Source of the DNA: Microbacterium sp. EYE_78
Lineage (GTDB): Bacteria; Actinomycetota; Actinomycetes; Actinomycetales; Microbacteriaceae
Assembly: GCF_023149035.1 (NCBI RefSeq)
Contig: NZ_JAHXMY010000002.1
Span: forward strand, 620,001 to 684,000
DNA length: 64,000 bases
Direction: 5' to 3'
The notes under the pieces are model-generated. The model was not told where the DNA came from, did no database searches, and saw only the letters and a program-made list of their open reading frames with translations. Shown one piece after another: positions 29,823 through 39,278 of this stretch. A program made the position numbers and the translations under genes. Within the stretch, counting starts at the first letter, position 1. Each line of letters starts with the position of its first letter.

Positions 29823-29896
29823 GGATTCGGAGATGTGCACCTGATTCGGATGAGAGCGCTCCGACAGCTCCGAATCCGACGACATCCTCCGAATCC
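29823..29896 (+). repeat. Cluster of four GATTCGGA-type repeats between pth and mfd
   Basis: GGATTCGGAG (29823-29832) and GATTCGGA (29843-29850) point one way; CTCCGAATCC (29868-29877 and 29887-29896) point the other way. The first and third are exact 10-base complements, so a hairpin with a 35-base loop is possible. It may end pth transcription or bind a protein controlling mfd. The gap of about 200 bases holds nothing else but the mfd -10 box. Confidence 0.6.
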
Positions 29897-29980
29897 GATG
29901 ACGCGCGGCGGAGCAGAGCGCCGTCCCGGGCGACACGGCCGGCCATCGCCCGACGGCGGCCCGGCGTCCGCGGCCCCGCG

Positions 29981-29986
29981 TAGACT
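29981..29986 (+). promoter_or_regulatory. Candidate -10 box, leaderless promoter of mfd
   Basis: TAGACT is followed by six bases and then the GTG at 29993. No Shine-Dalgarno sequence is present, so a leaderless mRNA is the natural reading. Confidence 0.5.
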
Positions 29987-29992
29987 CTTCCG

Positions 29993-32900
29993 GTGACAAT
30001 TCCCGGGATCGTGCGCGCCCTCGAGCAGGCTGACAGTTTCCGGGAGGCGCTGGACAGCGCAGCCTTGGATGCCGACTTCTCGGCGGTGACCGGGATCGAC
30101 GCGCCACTGCTCGCCGGTCTCCTCGAACGGCGCGTTGCGCAGGGCCGCCCGCCCGTCCTGCTCCTGGTCGCGCCCACCGGTCGGCGAGCCGAGAGCATCG
30201 GCGCGGCGCTGCAGTGCCTGCTGCCGACCGCGATCGTGCGCCACCTGCCCGCCTGGGAGACCCTGCCGCACGAGCGGCTCAGCCCCAGCGCCGAGACGGT
30301 CGGCCGCCGCCTCAGCGTCCTCCGCGAGGCCGCCGAGTGGGACGGTCGCACGCCGCTGGTCATCACCGCGTCGGTCCGAGGCGCGCTGCAGCCGATCGCC
30401 GCCGGCCTCACCGACGCGGGCGTCGTCCAGCTCGACCTGGGCTCGCGCGGCCACGAACTCGACGACGTCGTCCATCGCCTCGTCGAGCTCGCCTACCATC
30501 GCGTCGACATGGTCTCGCGGCGCGGCGAGTTCGCGGTGCGCGGCGGCATCCTCGATGTCTTCCCCCCGGTCGCGGACCATCCCTATCGCGTGGACTTCTT
30601 CGGCGATGAGATCGATCAGATCAGGGCCTTCTCGGTCGCCGATCAGCGCTCCCTGCCCGGCGAGGTCCGCGGCGTGACCCTCCTCCCGAGCCGGGAACTC
30701 CTCCTGACGGACTCGGTGCGCGAACGGGCGGCTCAGCTGCGCGACCGGATGCCGGGTCTCGGCACCATGCTCGAGAAGATGAGCGAGGGCATCCCCGTCG
30801 AGGGCATGGAGTCGCTGCTGCCTGCCGTCGCCGACGCGGTCGTCCCCCTCGTGGACTATCTGCCCGAGGGCTCCGCGATCGCCGTGGTCGACCCCGAGCG
30901 CGCGGTGACGCGCGCGATGACCCTCGCCGACACCAACCGCGAGTTCCTCGAGGCGGCGTGGAGCGCCGCGACCGCGGGCGCCGACAGCCCGGTCCACCTG
31001 GGCTCCGGCGACTTCCTGACCCTGCCCGAGCTCCGCGCGGCGGCGAAGGCCCGCGGCGGCGTGTGGTGGTCCCTCAGTGCGTTCGACTCCGGCGCCGCGG
31101 ACGCCGCGGCCGAAGGACTCGTCGACCGGTCGGATGCGGCGGTCCGGGTGTCTGCCACGGCGGTTCCGTCTTTCCACGGCAACGTCGAGGGAGCGACGGC
31201 GCACATCGCCGACCTCCTCGGCGAGGGTTGGCGGGTGGTCATCGCGGCATCCGGCTCCGGGCTCGTCGACCGCTCGCGCGACGTGCTCTCCGAACGGGGA
31301 CTCGCCGCCCGCGCAGCGGACGCCGTCATCGGCATCCCCGACGCCGGGGTCGCCGTGTCGACGATCGCCACCCTGGAGGCCGGCTTCCAGATCGAGGAGG
31401 CCGGGCTCGCCGTCTTCACCGAGAGCGATTTCTACGGACGCACGATCGGCGGCGACAACCGCGTCGTGAAGAAGCTCGCCTCGCGCCGGCGCAACGTCGT
31501 CGATCCGCTGCAGCTGCAGCCCGGCGACCACGTCGTGCACTCCACGCACGGCATCGGCCGATTCGTCGAGCTCGTCCAGCGCGAGGTCTCCTCGGGCGGG
31601 CGCAACCCGGTGAAGAGCACGCGCGAGTACCTCGTCCTCGAGTACGCGCCGTCCAAGCGCGGGCACCCCGGCGACAAGCTGTTCGTCCCCACCGACCAGC
31701 TCGACCTGCTCTCGCGCTACGTCGGCGGCGAGGCGCCGCAGCTGTCGAAGATGGGCGGCTCGGACTGGGCTGCGGCCAAGGGCAAGGCGCGGAAGGCCGT
31801 CCGCGACATCGCGGTCGAGCTCGTGAAGCTGTACTCGGCGCGGATGGCGTCGAAGGGCTACGCGTTCGGACCCGACACACCCTGGCAGCGGGAGCTCGAG
31901 GAGGCGTTCCCGTTCGCGGAGACCCCCGACCAGCTCCAGACGATCGACGAGATCAAGGCCGACATGGAGAAGCCGATCCCGATGGACCGGCTCCTCTCGG
32001 GCGATGTCGGGTTCGGCAAGACCGAGGTCGCCGTGCGCGCCGCCTTCAAGGCGATCCAGGAGGGCAAGCAGGTGGCGATGCTGGTCCCCACGACCCTCCT
32101 GGTCAAGCAGCACCTCGAGACCTTCGCCGAGCGCTTCGCCGGGTTCCCCGTCAAGGTGCGGCCGCTCTCGCGCTTCCAGAGCGACAAGGAGGCTCGCGAG
32201 ACGCTCGCCGGCATCACCGACGGATCCGTCGACATGGTCATCGGGACCCATCGCATCCTCACCGAGAAGGTCGCGTTCAAGGATCTCGGGCTCATGATCA
32301 TCGACGAGGAGCAGCGGTTCGGCGTCGAGCACAAGGACGCCCTCAAGAAGCTCAAGACGAACGTCGACATCCTCGCGATGAGTGCCACCCCCATCCCGCG
32401 GACGCTCGAGATGGCGGTCACCGGCATCCGCGAGATGTCGACCCTCGCGACGCCGCCCGAGGAGCGGCATCCGATCCTCACCTACGTCGGACCGCGCAGC
32501 GACAAGCAGATCGCCGCGGCGATCCGACGCGAACTCCTGCGCGAGGGACAGGTGTTCTTCGTGCACAACCGCGTCTCCTCGATCCAGCGGGTGGCCGCGC
32601 AACTGGCCGAGCTCGTGCCCGAGGCGCGCATCGCCGTCGCCCACGGGCAGATGGGCGAGCACGCGCTCGAGCAGGTCGTCGACGACTTCTGGGAGCGCCG
32701 GGCGGACGTGCTCGTCTCGACCACGATCATCGAAACCGGTCTCGACATCGCCAACGCGAACACGATGATCATCGACCGCGCCGACAAGTACGGCCTCTCT
32801 CAGCTGCACCAGCTGCGCGGCCGCGTCGGTCGCGCCCGCGAGCGTGCGTACGCGTACTTCCTGTATGACGAGAACAAGCCGCTCAGCGAGACCGCCGCCG

Positions 32901-33583
32901 ATCGTCTCGAGACGATCGCCGTCAACAACGACCTCGGCTCCGGCATGCAGGTGGCGCTCAAGGACCTCGAGATCCGCGGCGCGGGAAATCTCCTCGGGGC
33001 GGAACAGGCCGGCCACATCGCCGGCGTCGGATTCGACCTCTACCTGCGCATGATCGGCGAGGCGGTCGCGACCTTCCGCGGCGAGGACACCGAGGGTCCG
33101 ACCGAGCTCAGGCTCGAGCTGCCCGTCCAGGCGCGGATCCCCGAGTCCTACATCGACAGCGAGCGGCTGCGCCTCGAGGCCTACCAGAAGCTCTCGGCCG
33201 CGGCGTCGGTCACCGCGGTCGACGACGCGATCGACCTGGTCCTCGAGGAGCTGACCGACCGCTACGGCGCCCCGCCCGCCGAGGTCAAGGGGCTCATCGC
33301 GATCGCCCGCCTCCGGCGCCGCGCTGCCCGGTCGGGTCTGTCCGACGTGGTCGCGATGGGGCCGAACCTGCGGATCGCCCCCGCGCACATCCCGGACTCC
33401 ATCCGCGTCCGGCTCCAGCGTCTGCACCCGAAGGCGAAGATCGTGCAGAACGGCGACGCGATGGTCGTCCCGCTGCCGAGCGCCGCGGGACAGGCCCTCG
33501 CCGACGCAGACCTCATCGCGTGGACCGGGCAGTTGCTCGATCAGATCTTCCCGCTGCCCGCGAAGGAGGCTGCGGACGCCTGA
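29993..33583 (+). CDS. mfd: Transcription-repair coupling factor
   Basis: 1196 residues, full length. Mfd removes stalled RNA polymerase and brings UvrA to the lesion. The N-terminal third is the UvrB-like, nuclease-dead module (AWETLPHERLSPS). The RNA-polymerase interacting CarD-like domain starts at QLQPGDHVVHSTHGIGRF (about 505-520). The RecG-like motor has Walker A LSGDVGFGKTEVA, DEEQRFGVEHK, SATPIPRTLEMA and QLRGRVGRARERAYAYF. A TRCF C-terminal domain ends the protein. The next gene converges and is separated by a terminator-like hairpin. Confidence 0.97.
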   Translation: MTIPGIVRALEQADSFREALDSAALDADFSAVTGIDAPLLAGLLERRVAQGRPPVLLLVAPTGRRAESIGAALQCLLPTAIVRHLPAWETLPHERLSPSAETVGRRLSVLREAAEWDGRTPLVITASVRGALQPIAAGLTDAGVVQLDLGSRGHELDDVVHRLVELAYHRVDMVSRRGEFAVRGGILDVFPPVADHPYRVDFFGDEIDQIRAFSVADQRSLPGEVRGVTLLPSRELLLTDSVRERAAQLRDRMPGLGTMLEKMSEGIPVEGMESLLPAVADAVVPLVDYLPEGSAIAVVDPERAVTRAMTLADTNREFLEAAWSAATAGADSPVHLGSGDFLTLPELRAAAKARGGVWWSLSAFDSGAADAAAEGLVDRSDAAVRVSATAVPSFHGNVEGATAHIADLLGEGWRVVIAASGSGLVDRSRDVLSERGLAARAADAVIGIPDAGVAVSTIATLEAGFQIEEAGLAVFTESDFYGRTIGGDNRVVKKLASRRRNVVDPLQLQPGDHVVHSTHGIGRFVELVQREVSSGGRNPVKSTREYLVLEYAPSKRGHPGDKLFVPTDQLDLLSRYVGGEAPQLSKMGGSDWAAAKGKARKAVRDIAVELVKLYSARMASKGYAFGPDTPWQRELEEAFPFAETPDQLQTIDEIKADMEKPIPMDRLLSGDVGFGKTEVAVRAAFKAIQEGKQVAMLVPTTLLVKQHLETFAERFAGFPVKVRPLSRFQSDKEARETLAGITDGSVDMVIGTHRILTEKVAFKDLGLMIIDEEQRFGVEHKDALKKLKTNVDILAMSATPIPRTLEMAVTGIREMSTLATPPEERHPILTYVGPRSDKQIAAAIRRELLREGQVFFVHNRVSSIQRVAAQLAELVPEARIAVAHGQMGEHALEQVVDDFWERRADVLVSTTIIETGLDIANANTMIIDRADKYGLSQLHQLRGRVGRARERAYAYFLYDENKPLSETAADRLETIAVNNDLGSGMQVALKDLEIRGAGNLLGAEQAGHIAGVGFDLYLRMIGEAVATFRGEDTEGPTELRLELPVQARIPESYIDSERLRLEAYQKLSAAASVTAVDDAIDLVLEELTDRYGAPPAEVKGLIAIARLRRRAARSGLSDVVAMGPNLRIAPAHIPDSIRVRLQRLHPKAKIVQNGDAMVVPLPSAAGQALADADLIAWTGQLLDQIFPLPAKEAADA

Positions 33584-33587
33584 ACGA

Positions 33588-33622
33588 AGCGCCCCGCCTC
33601 CGACGACCGGGTGCGGGGCGCT
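33588..33622 (+). terminator. Bidirectional hairpin between mfd and ppc
   Basis: AGCGCCCCGC (33588-33597) pairs with GCGGGGCGCT (33613-33622), giving a perfect 10-base-pair stem with a 15-base loop. It lies between the two convergent stops and could serve both. It is GC-rich without a T run, as is common in this phylum. Confidence 0.65.
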
Positions 33623-33644
33623 CCGTGCGGACGGATGCCGGGTG

Positions 33645-36317
33645 TCAGCCGGTGTTCTGCAGTCCCGCAGCCACACCCGAGACCGACAGCAGCAGCAGAC
33701 GCTGCAGGTCGGGGTCGACCTGACCGCCCGCCTGCGTCTCGCGGATGCCGCGGAGCGCCCGCAGCTGCAGCAGCGACAGGGCGTCGACGTACGGGCTCCG
33801 CATCTTGACCGCGCGGCCGAGTACCGGACGGTTCGCGAGCAGCTCCGTGCCGCCCGTGAGGCGGACCACCCAGTCGCGCGTGAGGGCCATCTCGTCGCGC
33901 ACGAGCGCAGCGAGGTCGTCGCGGTCGCCGAGTTCGAGGTAGTGCCGGGCGATCCGATCGTCGGTCTTCGCGAGGCTCATCGCGACGTTGTCGATGAGGG
34001 TCCGGAACAGCGGCCACTCGTCGTAGGCGCGCCGCAGCGTCGCCTCGTCGCCGACGGCGTCGAGCGCGGTCCCCAACCCGAACCAGCCGGCCAGGTTGAT
34101 GCGCGCCTGCGTCCAGGCGAAGACCCACGGGATCGCCCGGAGGTCCTCCAGCGACTCGACGGAGAGGCCGCGGCGCGCCGGACGCGACCCGAGGGCGAGC
34201 AGGCCGATCTCCTCCATCGGCGTCACCTGGGCGAACCACGGCGCGAACCCGGGAGCCTTCACGAGGGAGAAGAACCGCTCCCGCGACGCCGCGTCCATGA
34301 CACCGGCGACCTCCGCGAACCGCTCGGCGGCCGAGCGGTTGCGCTCCTCGATCGACGGTGCGGACGCGAGCAGGGTCGCCGCGGCGACCTGGTCGATGTG
34401 CCGCATCGCGATCGCGGGGTCGCCGTACCGCGCGAAGATGACCTCGCCCTGCTCGGTGAGCTTGAACCGGCCGTCGACCGAATGCGGCGGCTGCGCCAGG
34501 ATCGCCGAGTTCGCGGGTCCGCCGCCGCGCCCGAGCGCGCCTCCGCGGCCGTGGAAGAGGGTCAGCTCGATGCCCTGCCGCACGGCCCACGCCGAGATCT
34601 GGGCCTGCGCCTCGTAGAGCGCGAGGTTCGCGGCGACGGGGCCCACGTCCTTCGACGAGTCGGAGTAGCCGAGCATGACCTCCAGGCGGCGGCCGGTGGC
34701 ATCCAGTCGGGACGCGAACGCCGGGTGGTCGACGATCTCGGCGAGGATGCCGGGGGCGGCCTGCAGGTCGGCGAAGGTCTCGAACAGCGGGATGACGTCG
34801 AGGACCGGCGGCGTGCCGTCGGGACCGACCGCGTGCCGGGCGAGCGCGTGGACGGCGGCGAGGTCGCCCGCGGACTGGGTGAACGAGACGATGTAGCGTC
34901 CGGCGGCGCGAGGGCCGTAGCGCTCCTGGAGGAAGGCGATCGTCCGGAACACCTCGAGGACTTCGTCGGCGAGCTCGGAACGGCCGCCGCCGGCCTCCAG
35001 CTCGGCGAGCACCTTGGCGTGCACGGCGGAGTGCTGTCGCACCTCGAGCTCGGCCAGGTGGAAGCCGAAGGTCTCCACCTGCCAGATGAGCTGCTGCAGG
35101 TGCCCGTAGGCCTGCCGGGGTGCGTGCGCGGCGACGAGCGAGTCCTGCAGGACCCGCAGGTCGGCGAGCAGGTGCTCGGGGTCCCGGTAGGCGAGGTCCG
35201 CGTTGCGGGTGCGGGTGGCCGCGATCTTCCGCGCCAGCAGCAGGACGATCCGGCGGTACGGCTCGTTGGGCGAGCGCTTGGCGATCTCCGCCGCCGCGTC
35301 CTCGTCGGCATCCTTCAAACGGTGCCAGAGCCCGAGCAGCTCACTGCTCGGCGGCGTCGACTCGGCGTCGAGGGTGAGCGTGCGGCCGACACGGTTCGCG
35401 GTGCGCTCCAGGCCGAGGAGGATGTGCTCGCTCGCGATGGCCGCGGCCTTGCGCGTGGTCTTGGCCGTGACGAACGGGTTGCCGTCGCGGTCGCCGCCGA
35501 CCCAGGAGCCGATGCGCACGAACGGTCGCACGAGCGGCGGGCGAGCACCGGCATCCTCGCCCTGCAGCGCGTCGTCGATGCGGCGGTAGACGTGCGGGAT
35601 CGAGGTGTAGAGCGTCTCGTCGAAGATCCCCATGACGGTGCGGACCTCGTCGGTGGGGGACGGCTTCTCGGGGCGCAGCGGCGCGGTGCGCCACAGGGTG
35701 TCGACCTCTTCGAGCATGCGGCGCTCGGCGCGCCTGCGATCGGCGCTCTCGGCGTCGGAGGCGTCGCGTTCACGCAGCAGGTCGGCGAGGCGACGGATGC
35801 TCGAGGACACCGCACGTCGACGGGCCTCGGTCGGGTGGGCCGTGAACACGGGGTGGAAGCGCAGACCCTGGAGGCGCGCGAGCGCGGAGTCATCGCCGAT
35901 CTCGTCCGAGAGCTGCCGGTAGGCGGCCGTAAGGGAATCCCCGGCGTCGGAGGAACCGGCTCCACCGCTCCGCTCGCGCAGAATGCGCACCCGCTGATGC
36001 TCCTCGGCCAGGTTCACGAGGTGGAAGTAGCAGGTGAACGCCCGGGCCACCTCGTCCGCGCGCTCGAGCGTGAAGGCGTCGGCGATGGATGCGGCGCGGG
36101 CGAAGGCCTCGGCGGTCGGATCGGTGTAGGCCTGGATCGTCGCGACGCGCAGGCGCTCGACGTCCTCGAACAGGCCGGGGGAGCCGCTCTCGCGGAGGAC
36201 GCGCCCGAGCAGGGCGCCGAGGGTGCGCACGTCGGCGCGCATCCGCTCGGGGATCTCCTGCTCAGCCTCGTACCGGCCGACGAGATCGATGGCTTCGGTG
36301 GGGGTCGGTTCGTGCAC
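33645..36317 (-). CDS. ppc: Phosphoenolpyruvate carboxylase
   Basis: 890 residues, normal length. It carboxylates phosphoenolpyruvate to oxaloacetate to refill the citric acid cycle. The catalytic-His region FTAHPTEARRR and the glycine-rich loop FHGRGGALGRGGGP are intact, as are VMLGYSDSSKDVG and the C-terminal VSGVAAGLQNTG, which ends with the invariant NTG. The GTG start at 36317 is preceded by TAACGT with 6-base spacing and no ribosome-binding site. It is a single-gene unit. Confidence 0.97.
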   Translation of the reverse strand: MHEPTPTEAIDLVGRYEAEQEIPERMRADVRTLGALLGRVLRESGSPGLFEDVERLRVATIQAYTDPTAEAFARAASIADAFTLERADEVARAFTCYFHLVNLAEEHQRVRILRERSGGAGSSDAGDSLTAAYRQLSDEIGDDSALARLQGLRFHPVFTAHPTEARRRAVSSSIRRLADLLRERDASDAESADRRRAERRMLEEVDTLWRTAPLRPEKPSPTDEVRTVMGIFDETLYTSIPHVYRRIDDALQGEDAGARPPLVRPFVRIGSWVGGDRDGNPFVTAKTTRKAAAIASEHILLGLERTANRVGRTLTLDAESTPPSSELLGLWHRLKDADEDAAAEIAKRSPNEPYRRIVLLLARKIAATRTRNADLAYRDPEHLLADLRVLQDSLVAAHAPRQAYGHLQQLIWQVETFGFHLAELEVRQHSAVHAKVLAELEAGGGRSELADEVLEVFRTIAFLQERYGPRAAGRYIVSFTQSAGDLAAVHALARHAVGPDGTPPVLDVIPLFETFADLQAAPGILAEIVDHPAFASRLDATGRRLEVMLGYSDSSKDVGPVAANLALYEAQAQISAWAVRQGIELTLFHGRGGALGRGGGPANSAILAQPPHSVDGRFKLTEQGEVIFARYGDPAIAMRHIDQVAAATLLASAPSIEERNRSAAERFAEVAGVMDAASRERFFSLVKAPGFAPWFAQVTPMEEIGLLALGSRPARRGLSVESLEDLRAIPWVFAWTQARINLAGWFGLGTALDAVGDEATLRRAYDEWPLFRTLIDNVAMSLAKTDDRIARHYLELGDRDDLAALVRDEMALTRDWVVRLTGGTELLANRPVLGRAVKMRSPYVDALSLLQLRALRGIRETQAGGQVDPDLQRLLLLSVSGVAAGLQNTG

Positions 36318-36323
36318 CGTTTC

Positions 36324-36329
36324 ACGTTA
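36324..36329 (-). promoter_or_regulatory. Candidate -10 box, leaderless promoter of ppc
   Basis: Read on the minus strand, TAACGT is followed by GAAACG and then the GTG at 36317. It supports that start, which lacks a Shine-Dalgarno sequence. Confidence 0.5.
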
Positions 36330-36376
36330 GCGAGTCTGGCGGGGCCTCCTTTCCACATGACGCCCCGCGCGCGGCG

Positions 36377-37813
36377 TCACAGGGCGATCGCACCCGTCGC
36401 GATCAGGACGACGGCGGTGACGGCTCCCGCGGCGGCGACGGCGAACAGCACCCACTCGAGCGGTGCGAAGACGCGGCTGCGCTGCTGTCGTCGACCGATC
36501 GCGAACAGGATGGTCCCCGGGACGATGATGACCAGGCACAGCAGCAGGTACGTCGCGCCGGCCGCCCACAGCAGGTAGAGCGTGTAGACCGAGGCGAGGA
36601 GGGCGATGACCGCGTCGCCCGGGCGGGTTGCGCGCCCGTCCTGGATCGCGAGCTTCAGGGCGTAGGCGGCCGAGAGGAAGAACGGGATCAGGGCGAGGGC
36701 GCTGGTGAGTTCGAGCGCGGCGTCGAAGGCGTTCTCGGCGAAGAGGACGACGAGGAGCATGACCTGCGCGAGCACCGACGACATCGTCAGGGCGCCGGTG
36801 GGAGTGTCCCGCGCGTTCGTGCGACGCAGGAATGCGGGCAGGTCGCCTGCCCGAGCCGCCGACAGCAGGACCTCGGCCGCCATGAGGGTCCACGCGAGGT
36901 AGGCGCCGAGGACCGCGACGATGAGCCCGACGCCGACGAACGTGGCGCCCCAGCCGCCGACCGCTGCCTCGAGGACGCCGCCCATCGAGGGCTGACGGAG
37001 CGCGGCGATCTCGGCGCGCGGGAGCACGCCGTAGGAGACCACGGTCACCGAGGCGAAGACGGCGAGCACGCTGAGGAACCCGAGCACGGTGGCTCGACCG
37101 ACATCGGAGCGTCGGCGTGCGTGCCGCGAATTGACGCTCGCCCCCTCGATCCCGATGAAGACGAAGACCGTCACGAGCATCGTCGTCCGGATCTGCTCGC
37201 CGAGGCCGGTGGACGCGTCGCCTGCCCAGTTGGCGGCGAAGACGGCCGGGTCGAAGACGGTGAGGCACAGGACGACGAAGACGACGATGGGCAGCGTCTT
37301 GGCGATCGTGACGATCCGATTGATCGCCGCGGCCTCACGGACGCCGCGGCGGATGAGGGCGGTGAAGAGCCAGATCCCGATGGAGGAGATCCCGACGGCG
37401 AGCGGTGTGTTGCCCTCACCCAAGGGAGGGAACACCTGGCCGAGGGTCCCGGTGATGAACACCCAGTAGAAGACGTTGCCGACGCAGGCGCTCGCCCAGT
37501 AGCCGAACGCTGCGAAGAACCCGACGTAGTTCCCGAAGCCCGCCTTGGCGTAGCTGAAGATGCCGGCGTCGAGATCGGGACGCCGGATCGCCAGCCGGTG
37601 GAAGACGAGGGCGAGCATCAGCATCCCGGTGCCGGCGACCGCCCAGGCGACGAGCGTTCCTGCGACACCGGTGGATGCGGCGAAGGTCGACGGGAGCGAG
37701 AACACGCCCGCACCGACCATCGAACCGATGACGAAGGTGGCGAGGGTCAGGGTGGAGACACGGGCGGCGCTCGCTGGCGCGGCGGGACCCGGTGCAGTGG
37801 TGGCGGGGGTCAC
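36377..37813 (-). CDS. APC-superfamily basic amino acid/ornithine antiporter, ArcD-like
   Basis: 478 residues with 12-13 hydrophobic spans. The opening IGSMVGAGVFSLPSTFA and the loop EGASVNSRHARRRSDVGRATV are typical of the ArcD/LysI antiporter group (arginine:ornithine or lysine exchange). No arginine deiminase genes lie nearby, so the substrate is open; a polyamine or other basic amino acid is possible. The GTG at 37813 follows TAGGGT at 6 bases. It is divergent from the hexapeptide protein gene. Confidence 0.88.
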   Translation of the reverse strand: MTPATTAPGPAAPASAARVSTLTLATFVIGSMVGAGVFSLPSTFAASTGVAGTLVAWAVAGTGMLMLALVFHRLAIRRPDLDAGIFSYAKAGFGNYVGFFAAFGYWASACVGNVFYWVFITGTLGQVFPPLGEGNTPLAVGISSIGIWLFTALIRRGVREAAAINRIVTIAKTLPIVVFVVLCLTVFDPAVFAANWAGDASTGLGEQIRTTMLVTVFVFIGIEGASVNSRHARRRSDVGRATVLGFLSVLAVFASVTVVSYGVLPRAEIAALRQPSMGGVLEAAVGGWGATFVGVGLIVAVLGAYLAWTLMAAEVLLSAARAGDLPAFLRRTNARDTPTGALTMSSVLAQVMLLVVLFAENAFDAALELTSALALIPFFLSAAYALKLAIQDGRATRPGDAVIALLASVYTLYLLWAAGATYLLLCLVIIVPGTILFAIGRRQQRSRVFAPLEWVLFAVAAAGAVTAVVLIATGAIAL

Positions 37814-37819
37814 CGTCCT

Positions 37820-37825
37820 ACCCTA
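37820..37825 (-). promoter_or_regulatory. Candidate -10 box, leaderless promoter of the ArcD-like gene
   Basis: On the minus strand, TAGGGT is followed by AGGACG and the GTG at 37813. On the plus strand the same bases contain TACCCT, which could serve the divergent gene with a leader of about 50 bases, so one AT-richer patch may drive both. Confidence 0.5.
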
Positions 37826-37884
37826 TGCTCGGCCGAAACCCGACGCCGGGACCGTCCCGGCGGCAGCCGGCAGGAGGCCCGTCC

Positions 37885-38484
37885 ATGCTGTACGAGCACC
37901 TGGGCGCCTCGCCCCGGATCCATCCCGGTGCGGTCGTGGCGCCGTCCGCCGTCATCTCGGGGGACGTGACGATCGGCGACGGATGCCAGGTGCTCCACGG
38001 CGCCGTCATCACCGCGGAGGGCGGCCCGGTCACGCTCGGCGACCACGTGATCGTGATGGAGAACGCGCTCGTCCGCGCGAGCGGCGCACACCCGGTCCGC
38101 ATCGGTTCGCACGTGCTCGTCGGGCCGTTGGCGAGCGTCGCGGGCGCCACGATCGCCGACGAGGTGTTCCTCGCCACGGGCACCCGCACGTTCAACGGCG
38201 CCCGCATCGGGGCCCGGAGCGAGGTGCGGGTGAACGGCGTCGTGCACCTGCGGACGGTGCTCCCCGAGGAGTCGGTCGTGCCGATCGGGTGGGTGGCTGT
38301 GGGGGACCCGGCCGAGATCCTTCCGCCGGAACGCCACGACCGCATCTGGGAGCTGCAGCACGACCTGGACTTCCCGGGGTTCGTCTTCGGTCTGGACCGG
38401 GACACCCCGGACCTGATGGTCCAGCTCACGGAGCGCTACGGATCGGCGCTGGCCCGCCACGCGCGCGATCGGCCGGCGGGCTGA
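37885..38484 (+). CDS. Left-handed beta-helix (hexapeptide repeat) protein, gamma-carbonic-anhydrase-like
   Basis: 199 residues. Hexapeptide turns run from about residue 13 to 130 (for example IHPGAVVAPSAVISGDVTIG). The layout follows the PaaY/YrdA gamma-carbonic-anhydrase group, with a helical C-terminus. The three zinc-binding histidines of active members are not evident at their usual places (the run ENALVRASGAHPVRIGSHVLVG keeps only scattered His), so enzyme activity is doubtful. It may instead be an acyltransferase-like or scaffold protein. AGGAGG is 7 bases before the ATG. It stands alone upstream of mazG. Confidence 0.8.
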   Translation: MLYEHLGASPRIHPGAVVAPSAVISGDVTIGDGCQVLHGAVITAEGGPVTLGDHVIVMENALVRASGAHPVRIGSHVLVGPLASVAGATIADEVFLATGTRTFNGARIGARSEVRVNGVVHLRTVLPEESVVPIGWVAVGDPAEILPPERHDRIWELQHDLDFPGFVFGLDRDTPDLMVQLTERYGSALARHARDRPAG

Positions 38485-38529
38485 ACGCACGTCGGCATCA
38501 GCTCGGACGCCGGCGGGCGGCATCCCTCG

Positions 38530-38535
38530 TATCGT
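38530..38535 (+). promoter_or_regulatory. Candidate -10 box, leaderless promoter of mazG
   Basis: TATCGT ends 7 bases before the ATG at 38543, and it fixes that start over nearby GTG codons. Confidence 0.5.
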
Positions 38536-38542
38536 GTCCGTC

Positions 38543-39208
38543 ATGACGGACCAGCCTGTGCCCCCGCGTCCCGACCACCTCCGCGACGCGGTGCAGACGA
38601 TGCGCGCCGTGCGCGACCGGTGCGTCTGGACGCAGCAGATCGAGCATGCCGACCTCGTGCCGTACCTGCAGGAGGAGGCGGCCGAGCTCGTCGACGCGAT
38701 CGAGGCGGGGACGCGTGCGGACCTCCGCGAGGAGCTCGGCGACCTGCTGTGGCAGGTGCTGTTCCACGCCGAGATCGCCTCGCGCGCCGAGGTCGATCCG
38801 TTCGACATCGACGACGTCGCCGAGGGGCTCGCCGAGAAGATGGTGCGCCGTCATCCGCACGTGTTCGGCGACGCCGTCGCGACGACGCCCGACGAGGTGC
38901 TGGTCCACTGGAACGCGGCGAAGGCGGCCGAGAAGCGCGCCCGCACGAGCGTGCTCGACGGCGTGTCGATGCACATGCCCTCGCTCGCGCTCGCGCAGAA
39001 GATGGTCGGCAAGGCGGCGCAGGTCGGGGTGACGCCGCCGGCCGCAGACACCCTCGCGAACGAGGCGGAGCTCGGCGATGCGCTGCTGGAGCTCGTCGTC
39101 CGCGCGCGGGCGGAGGGGTGGGACGCCGAGCGTGCGCTGCGGCTCCGACTGCGAGCGCTCGCCGCCGAGATCCGCACCGCAGAGGTGCACGCCGCCGAGG
39201 CGGGCTGA
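38543..39208 (+). CDS. mazG: MazG-family nucleoside triphosphate pyrophosphohydrolase
   Basis: 221 residues, one full MazG domain plus a degenerate second half. It hydrolyses NTPs to NMPs and pyrophosphate, cleaning the nucleotide pool or lowering ppGpp under stress. The metal-binding EExxE pattern is EEAAEL, followed by REELGDLLWQVLFHAEIA, and RRHPHVFGDA is the usual segment after it. The opening RDRCVWTQQIEHADLVPYL matches the C-P-W-D-x-E-Q motif but has V for the Pro. It lies between mfd and eno, as in mycobacteria, although hisS and others are inserted. Confidence 0.9.
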   Translation: MTDQPVPPRPDHLRDAVQTMRAVRDRCVWTQQIEHADLVPYLQEEAAELVDAIEAGTRADLREELGDLLWQVLFHAEIASRAEVDPFDIDDVAEGLAEKMVRRHPHVFGDAVATTPDEVLVHWNAAKAAEKRARTSVLDGVSMHMPSLALAQKMVGKAAQVGVTPPAADTLANEAELGDALLELVVRARAEGWDAERALRLRLRALAAEIRTAEVHAAEAG

Positions 39209-39266
39209 CCGTCGGGGCGCCGCCGCCCCGGGGCGGGAGCGCCCCGGGGCGACGGCGCAGGTCTGC

Positions 39267-39272
39267 GAGACT
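39267..39272 (+). promoter_or_regulatory. Candidate -10 box, leaderless promoter of hisS
   Basis: GAGACT is followed by GGGACC and the GTG at 39279 (6-base spacing). The first base departs from TANNNT, so confidence is lower. A second GTG lies 9 bases further on. Confidence 0.4.
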
Positions 39273-39278
39273 GGGACC

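Noticed and set aside
29804..33676. A 1290-codon open frame on the minus strand opposite mfd.
   Set aside because: It mirrors mfd codon for codon, its product is Asp/Arg/Val-rich low-complexity sequence, and mfd is certain. It is a GC-driven shadow.
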